The notes below the pieces were generated by a model. It did no database searches. It worked only from the letters and a program-made list of their open reading frames with translations, and was not told the DNA's origin. This document shows, one piece after another, positions 11,701 through 23,890 of a stretch of 64,000 nt of DNA (positions are counted from its first letter, which is position 1; every line of letters starts with the position of its first letter). The stretch lies in NCBI RefSeq assembly GCF_030272615.1, contig NC_081406.1:142443799-142507798 (forward strand), in the 5' to 3' direction. Source of the stretch: Cryptomeria japonica (lineage: Eukaryota; Streptophyta; Pinopsida; Cupressales; Cupressaceae). Position numbers and translations under genes: made by a program.

Positions 11701-13035
11701 ATGGTTGAAACTCGTTCCCATAAATCTAGGAGAGAAGCTAAAGAGGCTCAAGAGTCCGCAAATATGAGTGCCTATGAGTATGACAATGATATCTTCTTCA
11801 ATTCTGATCATACCACATTACCTGACATGGACACTTATAGAAACACTCCAAATATTGAGAACATGGATAATACAAACAACAATGATACACACAATGACAA
11901 TATAGACAACTTTTCCATACATTCAGTAGAAGTGGAAGAATCCATCATGGATCCCCATTTTAATAGATTGGTTGAGGAAATCATGAGAAGAGATAGACAA
12001 TATTTCTTACAAGTGATGGCACAAAGTGGAACTAAAATACCTCATAATTTTGACATGTCTCAAATAATGGAAAATCGACCTATGCAAGAAGCTCAACTCA
12101 ACATGGATCAAAGGAGACCTAATAGTGGAGGTACTAGAGGACCACGTTTCGTGCCTGAGTCACCATCATCCTTGTTTCAAAAACTTGAGGTCCCAAATAC
12201 ACATGGTCAAGATTATGATACTCATGAAAGAGAATCTCATGAATAACTCCGTCTATTTAGACCCTTACGGAAATCTTATGTGGGTAAATACACTCAATTG
12301 CATACAAATGCTAAGGACCAACCTCCAAAATAATTGGATATCCAAAGGCATGCTCAAAATTTGGACACAAGAAAACCCTGTGTCAAATTTGGCGGCACTA
12401 CACCAAGAACAAACTCATAACATGTCTGTAGAATATAATATGCATGGACAAAGCAGATATTCCATTCCTCATTATGACTCTATACCAGGTGGTTCCTATA
12501 TGCAGTATCATTATACATCTCCTCCATATGAGCATGTTTATGATCAATATCATCCATATATGCAATATCCTTATCCTCCACCAGGTGGCTTAGGCATGGG
12601 ATATGGTCCAAGAAGTCGATCTCCACCCAAGAACAATTTGGAACAACAAATAAATGACTTACAAAAGAAAATGGAGGACATTAATACACCAAATCCAGCT
12701 TACACAATGAGAGACATATGCCCTTATCCATTTGATAGAAACATTCCAATGCCTCCATTTCCTACACATTTTGTGACACCTAAGTTTGATAAGTATAGAG
12801 GCAAAGGAGACACTAAGGCACATATAAGACAATTTTCAAAGCTTGCATTGAGGTAGAAACAAAAGAAACATACTTGATGAGATCATTCCCACAAAGCTTA
12901 GGTGATCAAGCTATGGAATGGTTCTCTCAACTTCCACTTGGAAGCTTTCATACAACATTTCTCATACAACATAGAGACAAATATATTAGTCACCACTTTG
13001 TGCAACACCAAGAAAAAGGATGGGGAGTCATTTTC
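11701..13035 (+). pseudogene. Gag of element A, N-terminal part (split by element B)
   Basis: Starts MVETRSHKSRREAKEAQE; element D gag starts MPFTRSQRDKQSEAH, so both share an M-x-x-TRS opening. Later landmarks are a Tyr/Pro-rich stretch, ICPYPFDRN and PKFDKYRGKGD, then SFPQSLGDQAMEWF, all with clear partners in D gag (ICPYPFDRR, PKFDKYDGKSD, FPRSLGGQTMEWL). Frameshifts occur near 12400, 12860 and 12950, besides stops. Reading breaks at GESF, where element B is inserted, and resumes at 21102 with SFLQRW, matching FLxRW in D. Gag would form the particle. Confidence 0.8.
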
Positions 13036-14225
13036 TATTACTACTTATCAAGTTGCCATTTTTTTATGTTTAAAGTTATTCTATATACTCTAGTCGGTTA
13101 CTACTACCGAAATATTTAGTCGGTATGCACAGTCCAGTCGGTTATAGAAGAAGGTAGTCTTAGAGCATAGTATACACCGAGTTGTCTATCGAGTATCTTT
13201 CCATGTCTACCAAGTAGGAAAGATGACACACCGAGTTGATATACACCGAGTGAAACGTGTTACCAGATTCATTGAACCTGGACATACATATGAAAATGTG
13301 TTACAAGATCGAGGCACATAGAACTGTTATCACATTGGAAATTGCACTTAAAGATTGTGTATGATTTTGAGGTCATCTAACCAATGAAATATTTTGCATG
13401 GTTATTCACTCGATAAAATATATTTGTAAGATCGAAGCAATGAATGGATCTCCAACATAAGAGATCTATTTATACAACATGGATTAAGATTAGCCATATA
13501 CATGTAGCATGACAGAAAGGAAGATATAGAAATATATGAAGCAAGACATGTGAAAGAACTAAGTGTTATGACTATTATAGAGACACATAGGTCACCGAGA
13601 AGGATTTAAGAGAACAATAAAAAAACAGAGTAAACAAAAGGGTTTACTGAGTTACTATATGGGTTACCAAGGTATGCTATAAGCAAGGTAATCTTATTCT
13701 GAGCACATAGAATCTGCTATAATATTCCAGATGTAAAGTTGCAGATATTTGTAATGATTTTATTGTGATATTTTGAAGTTGTAAGAGAAACCTTTAACAA
13801 GGTAAAAGACTCTAATCAAGTCTATAAATTGTAAAGCCTCTAACCAGGTGCAACATTTAGATTAAGTGTTGTAAAATCCTTTAGCAAGGTAGATCTAACA
13901 TATCTTGATACTCCTAACAGGGTAAGCTATCAGAAATAGCTAAACATGTAGCTCTAACCAAGCAACCTTTATTATTGCAGTAGTGAAGTTGTGGGTGCCA
14001 TCCCCATTGTAGTTTTTCTTTCTAACCAAGAGTTTCTACGTAACCAAAATATATGTGTTATGGAGTGAATCATGCATGATTGCTACTTATTTGTTTTAGC
14101 TTTATATTATGTTACTGCACTATTCAGTTTATGCATAATAGTGAAGTTATTATTGAAGAAATGTTTTGAAGTACTGATTCACCCCTCCACTCTCAGTACA
14201 TTAGCTTTCCATATTGGGCCTAGCA
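13036..14225 (+). repeat. 5' LTR of element B
   Basis: Begins TATTACTACTTATC, where the 3' copy has TGTTACTACCTATC, so the opening TG has mutated to TA. It ends GGGCCTAGCA next to the primer site. Near the inner end it carries GATTCACCCCTCCACTCTC, a phrase also found in the G and H LTRs. It is near-identical along its length to 19905-21095, indicating a fairly young insertion. Confidence 0.92.
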
Positions 14226-14227
14226 AT

Positions 14228-14239
14228 TGGTATCAGAGC
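14228..14239 (+). other. Primer-binding site of element B
   Basis: TGGTATCAGAGC, two bases after the LTR end. This is the standard plant retroelement site complementary to initiator-Met tRNA. Confidence 0.92.
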
Positions 14240-14287
14240 TTCAATCTTGGAAAAGGGTTTAACTGCCTAAAGAGAAAGATCTTATCA

Positions 14288-15640
14288 ATGGAAGGCTATA
14301 AACAATCTCAGAGGATTGTGTATCTGCAAGAAGAGCTGGATCATGCTAATCAAGTGACTGCAGACATGCAAAGGCAAATGCAAAAATCTCTGAAAGTGAG
14401 AAGAAGATTATCTGATTATTTGTAGGACTCTTAAGAGTTAGTGGAACAAATTGAGACATCATCTAAGAACAGTATATTTGAAGAGACTGAAGAATTGATT
14501 GGAGTATTGAAAGAAAAGAACAAAGCACTGGCTGATCAACTAAAAGCAATGAAAAGAGAACATGAACATTTCAGCACACAGATGACTGAAAATCTTGATG
14601 CATTAAGGACAACCAAGAATAAGGTAAGACATCTAGAAAGAGAGAAATAACGACTTGAAGTCTTAGTATCTGATAAGGATGATGAAATCACAAGGTTGAC
14701 TGGAATTCAACAAAACCTGTCAGATCAACTAGGCTATGCACATCATGAAGCAAATATGAAAGATGGTGAGATTCAAGCATTGAAACTTGAAGTATCAAGG
14801 TTGACCAATGAACTTGAAACAGAGAAGAAATCCAAAGAAACACTGAAGAAGAGTTATGAAGCATCAAAGATGTTGGATGAGCAACTGAATACAAGAAGAC
14901 CCAACAAAGATGTAAGACTCGGTTACAAAGGAAAAGACTCTACCGAGAAGGGAATCCATACTACCGAGAGAGGAGAATCATCAAAGCAAGCTGGAATCAA
15001 GAAGAACATCAAAAGAAAGAAGCTGATTTACAACTGCTATGGAAATCAAGGTCACACTGCCAACATGTGTCAAATCAGAAAAGGTAAGCAACCGAATGTC
15101 ACTAAGTCCAATGGCTATTGTTACAATTGCAATAAATATGGTCACACATCTAATCAATGTAGGACAAAGTCTATTAACAATTATCAGAAGGCAAAATTCA
15201 AAGGGTTTTGTAAAAACTACAATAGATATGGACACAGTACCGAGAAGTGTTGGCTTAAGCAAAAGAACTATATGTGGTGTGCACACCGAGCAAATGCTAG
15301 AGGTTACCGAACTCACACAAATCCTTACCGACAGTATTCTGCAGTACCATGGGATTACAATACAAGGATATGGTGTGAATGTTGTGGAAGATATGGACAT
15401 ATAAGTGCCAACTGCTTTATAAGGTTTAGGATGAACAAACAAAGATCATGGAGAAATCCTGGTATGGCATGTTTTCATTGTCACAAAGTTGGAAACTTAG
15501 CTAGAGATTGCAGAGATCAACCTAGAAAAGACACTAAGGAAATAAAAGAAAAATTAAAGATGATTTGGAAAAAGAAGGAAATTGTGTCAAATGAAGAAAG
15601 CACCTTACCTATCGAGTTAGGTGCACCTATTCCAAATTAA
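14288..15640 (+). pseudogene. Gag-like coiled-coil and zinc-knuckle ORF of element B
   Basis: The start is the Met at 14288 (MEGYKQSQRIVYLQEEL), about 50 bases past the primer site. The N-terminal ~230 residues form a long coiled coil. The C-terminal part has five CCHC-like knuckles. Two are intact (CYNCNKYGHTSNQC, CECCGRYGHISANC) and three have lost one ligand (second Cys absent in CYGNQGH, Cys to Tyr in CKNYNRYGH, His to Asn in CFHCHKVGN). Stops at 14423-14425, in the following few codons and near 14648 break the frame. The expected role is RNA binding and particle formation. Between this stop and ORF2 (15641-16187) I see no gene. Confidence 0.75.
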
Positions 15641-16187
15641 TCAGTAAAGGTATGAAGGGACTACATTCTCTCAAGATTAAATCTTAACAGTTCCTACTTT
15701 ATTATGTACTTAATTCAAAATTTGCATAATTAAGATGTAGTAGTAAGTTTGAAATTATATTAGTCTTTTGGAGCACTATACAGGAAACCTGTCAAGTCGG
15801 TGAATACAGGACACCTGTGAAGCTGGTAAATGAAGGAAATTTGGTTACTCGGTTAAAGTGCAAAAGGAAAGAAAGTTTAGTGGAACCGAGTGCATTTAAT
15901 GTTTTTGACCTAACTTGCATGGAGCCCGATAAGGTATATTGTGTAATTAAAGCATTTATGCGGTCATTTTTACTTACCAAGTTTTGGAGAGAGCAGAGCA
16001 AAGCAAATGTAAGGTGATCAAACCTCCTACAAAGCAAATTCAAGGTATTTACATCAATCTCAATGCATTGTTAAGTTGGTTTACCGATCTTATCAAGTTG
16101 CTATTATCGGCTAAGTGTGAAGTGTCTACCGTTTGAAAATCCTGAAACCCTAAGAATCTTTTGTTAGTTTTTATCTGAAATCTACAA

Positions 16188-19100
16188 ATGGAACCTAAGA
16201 TCCAAGATCCCATCATTGTCAAGAATGTTGAGAAGCCCTCACTAAAATACTCGTTAACTCCCAAAGTTGTGTCTGAACCGGATGACAAAACCACATTTTC
16301 ACTCATCCTGGATAGAGTGTTATTAGTCGAGGATGTGAGATTCTTCACCAAATGCCGTGTTGAAGAACTCGGTGATGTTGAAATCAAAGACACCTATGAT
16401 GAATTATGCATAGATGGTAAATCAAATAGCAAGTATGAGCACATTAAGATCAAGGGATTAACTAAAGCCCTAACCTATCCTCATGTGTTCAAACCCCATT
16501 GGGTCAAGTTTGTTCTAAGCAGAGTTCATGATGATTTCATGTGGTTAGAGGAGAAACTGTTTAAGATTACCAAGGAAATCATTCATCTAATTACTGGTTA
16601 CCCTATTTACGATCATGCCTAAGCCCAAAAGATGATATCACAAAAGGAATTGATCAGTTTAACCAGAGTGGAATTAGATTGCAGGGGACTGAAACTGAAC
16701 AATGTCATAGATGAAGAACTAAAATTTTCCATTAGTGTAATAGGCTACTGTTTCTTCCAATCGGCAAGGGAAAATAGTGTACCCTGTGCAGCAGTAGACC
16801 TAGCATATAAAATTGTGAAAAAGGGAATGAAAATTGATCTTTGTGAGGTGTTGCTGAAAAACCTGTTTGAGAATCTAAACACCATCAGGAAGCCGAAGAA
16901 GAACAACTTGGCTAATAAACTAAAGTTTGGATCACTACTTGTATGCTTGTTTTTCTATTTTGAAAAATTCTTTCCATCAGTCGATAAAGTTGTTTGGGAA
17001 CTACACCGACCGATCACCCATCAGATTAATGACTTCATCAAGAAGTTAGGTGATAATTTTAATGATATTATGGATGATTACTTCAGCAAATTTCAAGAGA
17101 AAATGCATAACAAGTACTGGATTCCACCCCAGCTAGTGGAGAAATACAAAAATGACATATGTTTTGAAGTAGACACTGATTACTGTTATGTGAATGCTGT
17201 GGAACCAAGAACTCAATCTTTGTCACCTATGGGTTACAAGATCAATTTTGACATCACACAACAATAAATTGATGCATTTCTTACATTTCCAAGACATGCT
17301 ACCGAGCTGAGGTATGGAGCCTATGAAGAAGTAAAGGAAAAGGTAAAAATGAGCATTGTAGTACCCAAAGCTATAAGAAAGGCAACAAAGATGATAAAGG
17401 CATTATCAGAGAAATTCGGAGAAGACTCTTCCTCCACACCTGTCAAAGGCACTTTAACCATTACTGAAGAGGAATCTGAAGCCTAAGAGGCAGCTATAAC
17501 ATTGAGCACCGAATTGCCTAAGGGAAAAGTGTTGAAAAGAAAGAAACAGGACACATCAAAGACCTCACTGACTCCACCAGCAAAGCAACCTAGCACTAGA
17601 GCATTTGCAGCTTCATCGAGTAAGAAAGCAAAGAGTGTTACTGTTCCTAAGGTAACAAAAAATTACAAGAAAACTACTCAGAGACTCATTTTGGCAAAAG
17701 AGTCTAGTGACACCGAATTTGAGGATGCAAGCAAATTTCAAATTGTCAAGAGCAAGAAGGTAAATGTACATAGTGTTGAAAATTTCTGTGCGAATCTTAA
17801 AGAATATGGCGGATTTGGAGGATTCAGATATGCTAAGTATGAAACCAGAAATAATGATGAAAAGAAACAAATTGAAGAAGCTATCATCTGCACACTTCTA
17901 AAATTCCTGTTGGGTCCATTGGAACTATCTAAGTCACTTCCAAATGAATTATATTTACATATTGACAATAGGTGGAAGAATGCAATGGACTTGGAGAAAA
18001 AGATCAGAGAAAGAAGTCTGGTACATCTCTTTCCTAACATGTCAGTAGCTGAAATAAAGGAACATCTGACAACCTACAACTCAAAGTTTCTTGTCAAACA
18101 AAGAGCCTTAAAACTGATGAATGGGCTATATATTGAAGTAGAAAATGAGACAAAAGCAAAGTGGTAGGAAATCTTTAAAATCAAGGATGCTAGTGAGAAA
18201 GCTAAAGTTGAAATTGTTGATGCCACCGAGCAAGATCCTGATGTTACCGAGCAAGACCCTGCTAACACCATTCAAATAGATGAAGATATCATGGATACAG
18301 ACACTGGAACAGGAAATGATAGAAGGCAATTTGCATATGCAAAACTTGTATCCAGTGAATCTGTCTTGGAACAAGTTCAGCCTTATCCACTAGTCAATCA
18401 ACCTGTCTCAACTGAAACCCCTCAGGATACAGATCAAGGCACCGAAGGTCACAAGTCTACAGCAGGAGAAGGTACTACTCAAGAATAGACATGTCAAGCA
18501 CCTTCTAGAACTGAAAATGTTGTAACTGAGATATCGAGTATCGAGACACTTAAGGACTCTACAGAGGCTAAAGAAACTGACAAAAGTGTTGCCCCTACCA
18601 AGCAACCTACCGAGGGTCATCAAGCCTCACAAGCCATTGTCTTAGTTCCATCGGTGAAAGGTAAAGAAAAGAAGATGAAAAAGCATAGTTTTAAAGTTGA
18701 TTTGTCAAAACCAATAGTTTTGCCCAATGTAGAAATATCAAAATTAAAGGGGCAAGCACTCATTGATTTCGGTGAACTATGCAAAGCAAAGGTAGAACAA
18801 GAGAAGCAAATGGTGATTCAAAAGAAAAATAAGGTACTTAAAAAGGTGAAAGCACTCTTAATAGATATGCTACCTGAAGCTACAGTGTCAATAGATGGAG
18901 CCATCCACATTCAACTGGATGAACTCCTAACAAAGATAGAGACATCTGGAGTAGATGCATCAGAATATTCGAGCAAGCTAAAAGACAAGGAGCTCACTAC
19001 AAAAATGATAGAAGTGGTACAGAAAGCTATAGCTATTGGCAAAGTTAAACTTATCAAATTTATTACTGAGTTGACTCCTCAACTCAAGCACATTCTTTAT

Positions 19101-19549
19101 TTATTTTAGAAACTTTGTACATTTTCTTTATTCATTAAAGACATCAAAAATAAAATGGAGGCAATTGAGAAAGAGATCACCGATCTCTCAAATAAGTTGA
19201 CCACAGAGCCAAATTCAGTTCAGAATTTCTATACCAAGCTACAACAGCTCATGGCTCAACAATTGGACCTAAGAAATGAAGAACACAAGATCAAGATGGA
19301 CATAATGACACTTTAGACATTATTCCTTCCTCATCTTTCATCAGTCCAAGAACAGATCAACCAAGCCACCTCCTTATCTACTACACAAGAGGGAAGCACT
19401 CTAGATGGCTTAATATCATTATTGGCTGATATTCAAGTGCAGAATTCTTTAATGGATAGTGTAAAGGATGCACTCTCTGTCGCTCTCACTGAAGCATAGA
19501 CCAAGTACAAATCCATTTTTGACCAATTGCCACCACCGAATGGTAATTA
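16188..19549 (+). pseudogene. ORF2 of element B, ~1,120 codons, unknown function
   Basis: A single reading frame runs from MEPKIQDP at 16188 to a stop at 19547-19549. It is broken by in-frame stops (16620, 17265, 17484, 18165, 18486, 19107, near 19314, 19497), but I detect no frameshift. Landmarks: VEDVRFFTKC, VLSRVHDDFMWLEEK with a following ITKE, VEPRTQSL with a following MGYK, a basic nuclear-signal-like stretch (KRKKQ, KKAKS), FGGFRYAKYE, an acidic TEQDPD repeat, then a coiled-coil C-terminus. H ORF2 shares these in order. The family was not identified. Its position and preserved frame suggest selection on a protein until recently. It holds no recognisable catalytic motif of pol. Confidence 0.7.
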
Positions 19550-19892
19550 AGTTTTGATATTTGTCAAAAAGGGGGAGTTATACAATATTAGGGGAGTGAT
19601 ATAGTATTCAAAGTATCAAACAAAAGGAGTACAGTATACAGGGGGAGTATAACAAGCAAAGTAAGCAGAGTACCCAAGAGCAGTGAACAAAACAAGTACA
19701 ACACAACAGAACATTGATCACCGAGCATGCAAAATCAGAGTTTTGTATAGTATATCGATAAGGGGAGTATATATGGATCTACTATTTCATTGACTATTGT
19801 ATATACTATCACTATAGTCAAATTTTGCAAGTATATAGATTATTGAGTTATAACTTTGAAAGTAGTTTTTGTCAAACATCTCAACTAATGTC

Positions 19893-19904
19893 AAAAGGGG
19901 AGAT
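19893..19904 (+). other. Polypurine tract of element B
   Basis: AAAAGGGGAGAT immediately precedes the 3' LTR, at the expected site for plus-strand priming. A weaker AAAAAGGGGGAG lies earlier, near 19566. Confidence 0.85.
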
Positions 19905-21095
19905 TGTTACTACCTATCAAGTTGACATTAGTTTTATGTTCAAAGTTATTCTATATACTCTAGTCAGTTACTACTACCCAAATATTCAGTCGGTATGCAC
20001 AGTCCAGTCGGTTATAGAAGAAAGTAGTCTCAGAGCCTAGTATACACCGAGTTGTCTACCAAGTATCTTTCCATGTCTATGAAGCAGCAAAGATGACACA
20101 CCAAGTTGATATACATCGAGTGAAACGTGTTACCAGATTCATTGAACTTGGACATACATATGAAAATGTGTTACAAGATCGAGGCACATAGAACCGTTAT
20201 CACATTGGAAATTGCACTTAAAGATTGTGTATGATTTTGAGGTCATCTAACCAATGAAATATTTTGCATGGTTATTCATTCGATAAACTATATTTGTAAG
20301 ATCAAAGCAATAAAAGGATCACCGACATAAGAGATCTATTTATACAACATGGATTAAGATCAGACATATACATGTAGCATGACAGAAAGGAAGATATAGA
20401 AATATATGAAGGAAGACATGTGAAAGCACTAAGTGTTATGAATGCTACAAAGACACAAAGGTCACCAAGAAGGATTTTAGAGAACAGTCAAAGAACAAAG
20501 TAAACAAAAGGGTTTATTGAGTTACTTTATGGGTTACTAAGGTATGCTATAAGCAAGGTAATCTTATTCTGAGCACATAGAATCTGCTATAACATTCCAG
20601 ATGTAAAGTTGCAGATATTTGTAATGATTTTATTGTAATATTTTGAAGTTGTAAGAGAAACCTTTAACAGGGTAAAAGCCTCTAATCAAGTCTATAAATT
20701 GTAAAGCCTCTAACCAGGTGCAACATTTAGATTAAGTGTTGTAAAATCCTTTAGCAAGGTAGATCTAACAGATCTTGATACTCCTAACAGGGTAAGCTAT
20801 TAGAAATAGCTAAACATGTAGCTCTAACCAAGCAACCTTTATTATTACAGTAGTGAAGTTGTGGGTGCCATTCCCACCACAGTTTTTCTCTCTAACCAAG
20901 AGTTTTTGCATAACCAAAATATATGTGTTATGGAGTGAATCATGCATGATTGCTACTTATTTGTTTTAGCTTTATATTATGTTACTGCACTATTCGGTTT
21001 ATGTATAATAGTAAAGTTATTATTGAAGAAATGTTTTGAAGTACTGATTCACCCCTCCCCTCTCAGTACATTAGCTTTCCATATTGGGCCTAACA
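19905..21095 (+). repeat. 3' LTR of element B
   Basis: Begins TGTTACTACC and ends GGGCCTAACA, so canonical TG...CA is kept. It is followed by ATTTTC, the duplicated target sequence. It pairs with 13036-14225. Confidence 0.92.
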
Positions 21096-21101
21096 ATTTT
21101 C

Positions 21102-22695
21102 ATCATTCTTACAAAGATGGAGGAATTTAGCCAGTAGATGCTCATGTGAAATTCTACAAAAACAAATGGTAGAGATGTTCACTCGGAATGTCAACAGAGA
21201 AATTGGTTATGACTAGAGAAAATCTTGTTTGTCCACTTTTAAGGACATCATTGAGAAAGGCTTAGCAATAGAGAAGGTCTTAATCAAACAAGGAGTAATT
21301 AAGATATTCAAAGAAAACAAAGAGGACTTTAAAGGAAAGGACAAGCCACAATTTTGGAACAAAAACAAGAACACAATAAATGATGGTGTTGTTGATGCTA
21401 ACACAGTAAGACACAAAATCATTCTTTCTGGATCGATTTCTAAAAACAACCAAGTGAATACTCAAACAACTTCCAAACCATGAAGGAAATACACCCCATT
21501 GGGAGAACCATTTGAATCAGCTTTCAAGAAGCTAGTGGCAAACAAGATAATAACAGTTCTTGACAATCCTCCATATGAACCAAAGGCCAAACCAAATTGG
21601 TGGAATGATGATGAGTACTGTGAGTATCACAAGAGCAAGGGACATAAAACAAGAAATTTTCATCAGCTGAAGAACATCATACAAGATATTATTTATAGAG
21701 GTGACATTGAGATCGAAGGAAATTCATCCAATCAAGAACATGAGATGTTTAAGGAACCATTCCCAAAACATGACAAGGGAAAATCCAAATCCACAGATGA
21801 GCAGACCAACTATACCAGAGCATCTTATAACTATGATTCAACTGTTAATCACATTTTGATGGACAATTATGTCTCTACCATTATCATAAAGGACAAAATA
21901 CCTGAAAATTCTACCCAAAGACCCAAAGTTGTCCTAAAAGGCATTGGATCTTCTTCTGAATCTACCTCTGAATGTAATGTCAGAACCTATCGAGGTAAGG
22001 TCACTTTACAAGGTACTCCAGCTAAAACCACTGCTTCCTCATCAACCAAACCTGAGTATGACCTAGTAGAACAGTTAGGGAGGCTGACTGCGCTTATCTC
22101 CATTCTTGAGCTTTTATGCATACCCCTTGCACATAAATCCATCCTTGATAAAACTTTGAGAGAAACTTCCATCCCCACTGATCTGAACGTGGACCAGTTT
22201 CAAGCCATGGTGGGATACCTTTCCGTTCCACATTCTGTCACATTCATTGAAGTTGACGATGCCTCCGTAAGCCAACCATATAATGCACCTCTACACATTG
22301 ATGCCTTCCTACACAAACATCAAATAAAACGAGTCTTGGTAGATGGAGGAGCTGGTCTCAATATATGTATAGTGAATAATCTTAAGAAATTGGGATATTC
22401 TGAAAAAGTTGTGAATGCTACAAACAAAATCACCATTAAGGAATATGATGATGAAGAGTGCTCATCCAAAGGCACAATCACCTTACCTCTTAGAGTTGGG
22501 CCAATTTCTAAGGATGTGGTTTGTCAAGTCCTTGATCTAGATCTCATTTATAACATACTCTTGGGATGCCCATGGATTCATGAAATGAGAGTTGTTCCCT
22601 TAACATATCATCGATGTATCAAGTTCCCACACAATGGAGTTGAAGTGACCCTCAAAGGTGATCCAAACTCATTCATATATTGCAACAATCCATGA
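21102..22695 (+). pseudogene. Gag C-terminus and protease of element A
   Basis: Resumes A gag after element B (SFLQRWRNLAS). It then gives a Lys/Asn-rich gag tail, a WWNDDEYCEYHKSKGHKT zinc-knuckle-like motif (Cys-His-His type, last Cys lost), and a linker. The aspartic protease core is LVDGGAGLNI (DGGA in place of DTG/DSG), followed by ITIKEYDDEE and YNILLGCPWIHEM, as in D (LIDGGARLNI, LGCPWIHEM). One frame is kept throughout. TGA at 21481-21483 replaces what is probably an Arg codon. The protease would have cut the Gag-Pol precursor. Confidence 0.82.
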
Positions 22696-23658
22696 CCTAG
22701 ATCAGAAATAACAATCCCAATCAATCGAGAGGTTGTTCCTTCATCACCATATGTTGATCCAGAATCCTTGAAAGCTTCTACATCAAAGAAAGGAGAGCTA
22801 AAAGAAAACTTCAAGGTTAAAGACATGGGATGTGGTGGGTATATATTTCATGTTGGTCAACTCCCACTATCTCCTAAGATATTTAGTCAAAAAGAACAAC
22901 CTACAAACAATTTTCAATGCCAAGGAATTGGGTATGAAGCACCTAGTGTTGTGGCAACTAAGTCTGAATGCAATTATCCTCTAGTGGTGCAAGAAGCTCT
23001 TGATATCAATAGTCCTAAGAGTGGTTCCAACAAAGAATCTATTGAATATATCACCAACCCTTTTGAAAACTAACATAGGCTTACCATTTAATCCACTCAT
23101 TCCATTTCCATTCCTCTCCTAGACTTGGATCAACAAGAATCACAAAAGCCCTTACTCATTCAAGATAAAAAATCAAGCTATGAAAAAAAAAATATAAAAG
23201 TAAAAAATAAAGAGAAGTCCTTTAGTCCAAATCAAAATCAAAACCTATTGGACTCTGCAAATATCAAAGTCAAGGATAAAAATCCTATGAATAAAAAAGA
23301 ACAAGAGATGATCTCCCCTAATATCAAAATAATTGGGGGCAAAAGTTCTAAAATTTCAAGTCAAAAAGCATACTTGTTGATCCTAAGTCTCCATCATGCT
23401 ATCCTACTTTCACTTCTTTTCACAATCATAAGCCTTCATCACTCATCCACTTGTTATGCACATCCTTTTCCTTTCGGCGATACATCATGGACCTTTAATG
23501 GAGCTTCCTCGAAGGACTTTGTTATCATGGATGCCCAAACTTCTTTAGGTGACATGCATACGGGCCTGTGTAGTCCACACGCTAGTAATTCTCTCAATTC
23601 CTCTATCAAGGAAGACAATCACTCGAGCTACACATCATACAATCAAGGAACAATAAAT
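22696..23658 (+). pseudogene. Post-protease linker of element A with a hydrophobic stretch
   Basis: The protease frame continues past TGA at 22693 and a stop at 23071. First comes a segment matching the D linker (FKVKDMGCGG versus MQIKDQGMGE), then Lys/Asn-rich low complexity. From 23125 there is a 188-codon open run with a strongly hydrophobic ~22-residue stretch (LLILSLHHAILLSLLFTIIS) near its middle. No partner of that stretch is seen in D. It could be a membrane segment or an accident of AT-rich sequence. The RT region expected here is absent. The join to the integrase tail is at about 23658. Confidence 0.5.
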
Positions 23659-23659
23659 T

Positions 23660-23890
23660 TACAACCACAAGGTGAAGCTTCACACATTTGAAGTGGGTGA
23701 CTTAGTTCTCAAGGAAAATCCAAAAAATCAGCAAGACGGAGAGAAGAAGGGTAAGTTCGAACCAAATTGGCTTGGTCCTTACATCATTACAATAGTCTAT
23801 GGATCCGGTCCATATCATATCTCAACCCTAGAGGGCGAACCTTTGGAGGATCCTATCAACAACATGCACCTTCATAGGTTTTACACATAA
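23660..23890 (+). pseudogene. Integrase C-terminal tail of element A
   Basis: The frame YNHKV..FEVGDLVLKENPKN, then FEPNWLGPYI and HLHRF, is the C-terminal GPY/F-like part of gypsy integrase. It is close to D (FKVGDLVLKENPRN, FEPNWLGPYV). Everything between the protease linker and this point (RT, both RNase H domains, integrase zinc finger and DDE core) has been lost in one deletion. The remaining frame differs from that of the protease linker. Confidence 0.85.

Larger units (their letters stand above)
13036..21095 (+). mobile_element. Pol-less LTR retrotransposon B, nested in A gag
   Basis: Two LTRs (13036-14225 and 19905-21095, about 1190 bp each) flank 5.7 kb. The internal part has an initiator-Met primer site, a coiled-coil and zinc-knuckle ORF, a ~1,120-codon ORF2, and a polypurine tract. 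ATTTTC flanks both ends (13030-13035 and 21096-21101). With one copy removed, the gag frame of A closes exactly (GESF then SFLQRW). No protease, integrase or RT is seen, so it must have been moved by another element's enzymes. H at the left edge is its relative. Confidence 0.9.

Noticed and set aside
15039-15404. 121-codon plus-strand frame in element B
   Set aside because: It overlaps the zinc-knuckle frame in another phase. The knuckles show which phase is real.
23335-23350. ATTGGGGGCAAAAG as a polypurine tract and LTR start inside A
   Set aside because: It resembles a polypurine tract, but the following sequence does not match any LTR start and the protease frame reads through it.
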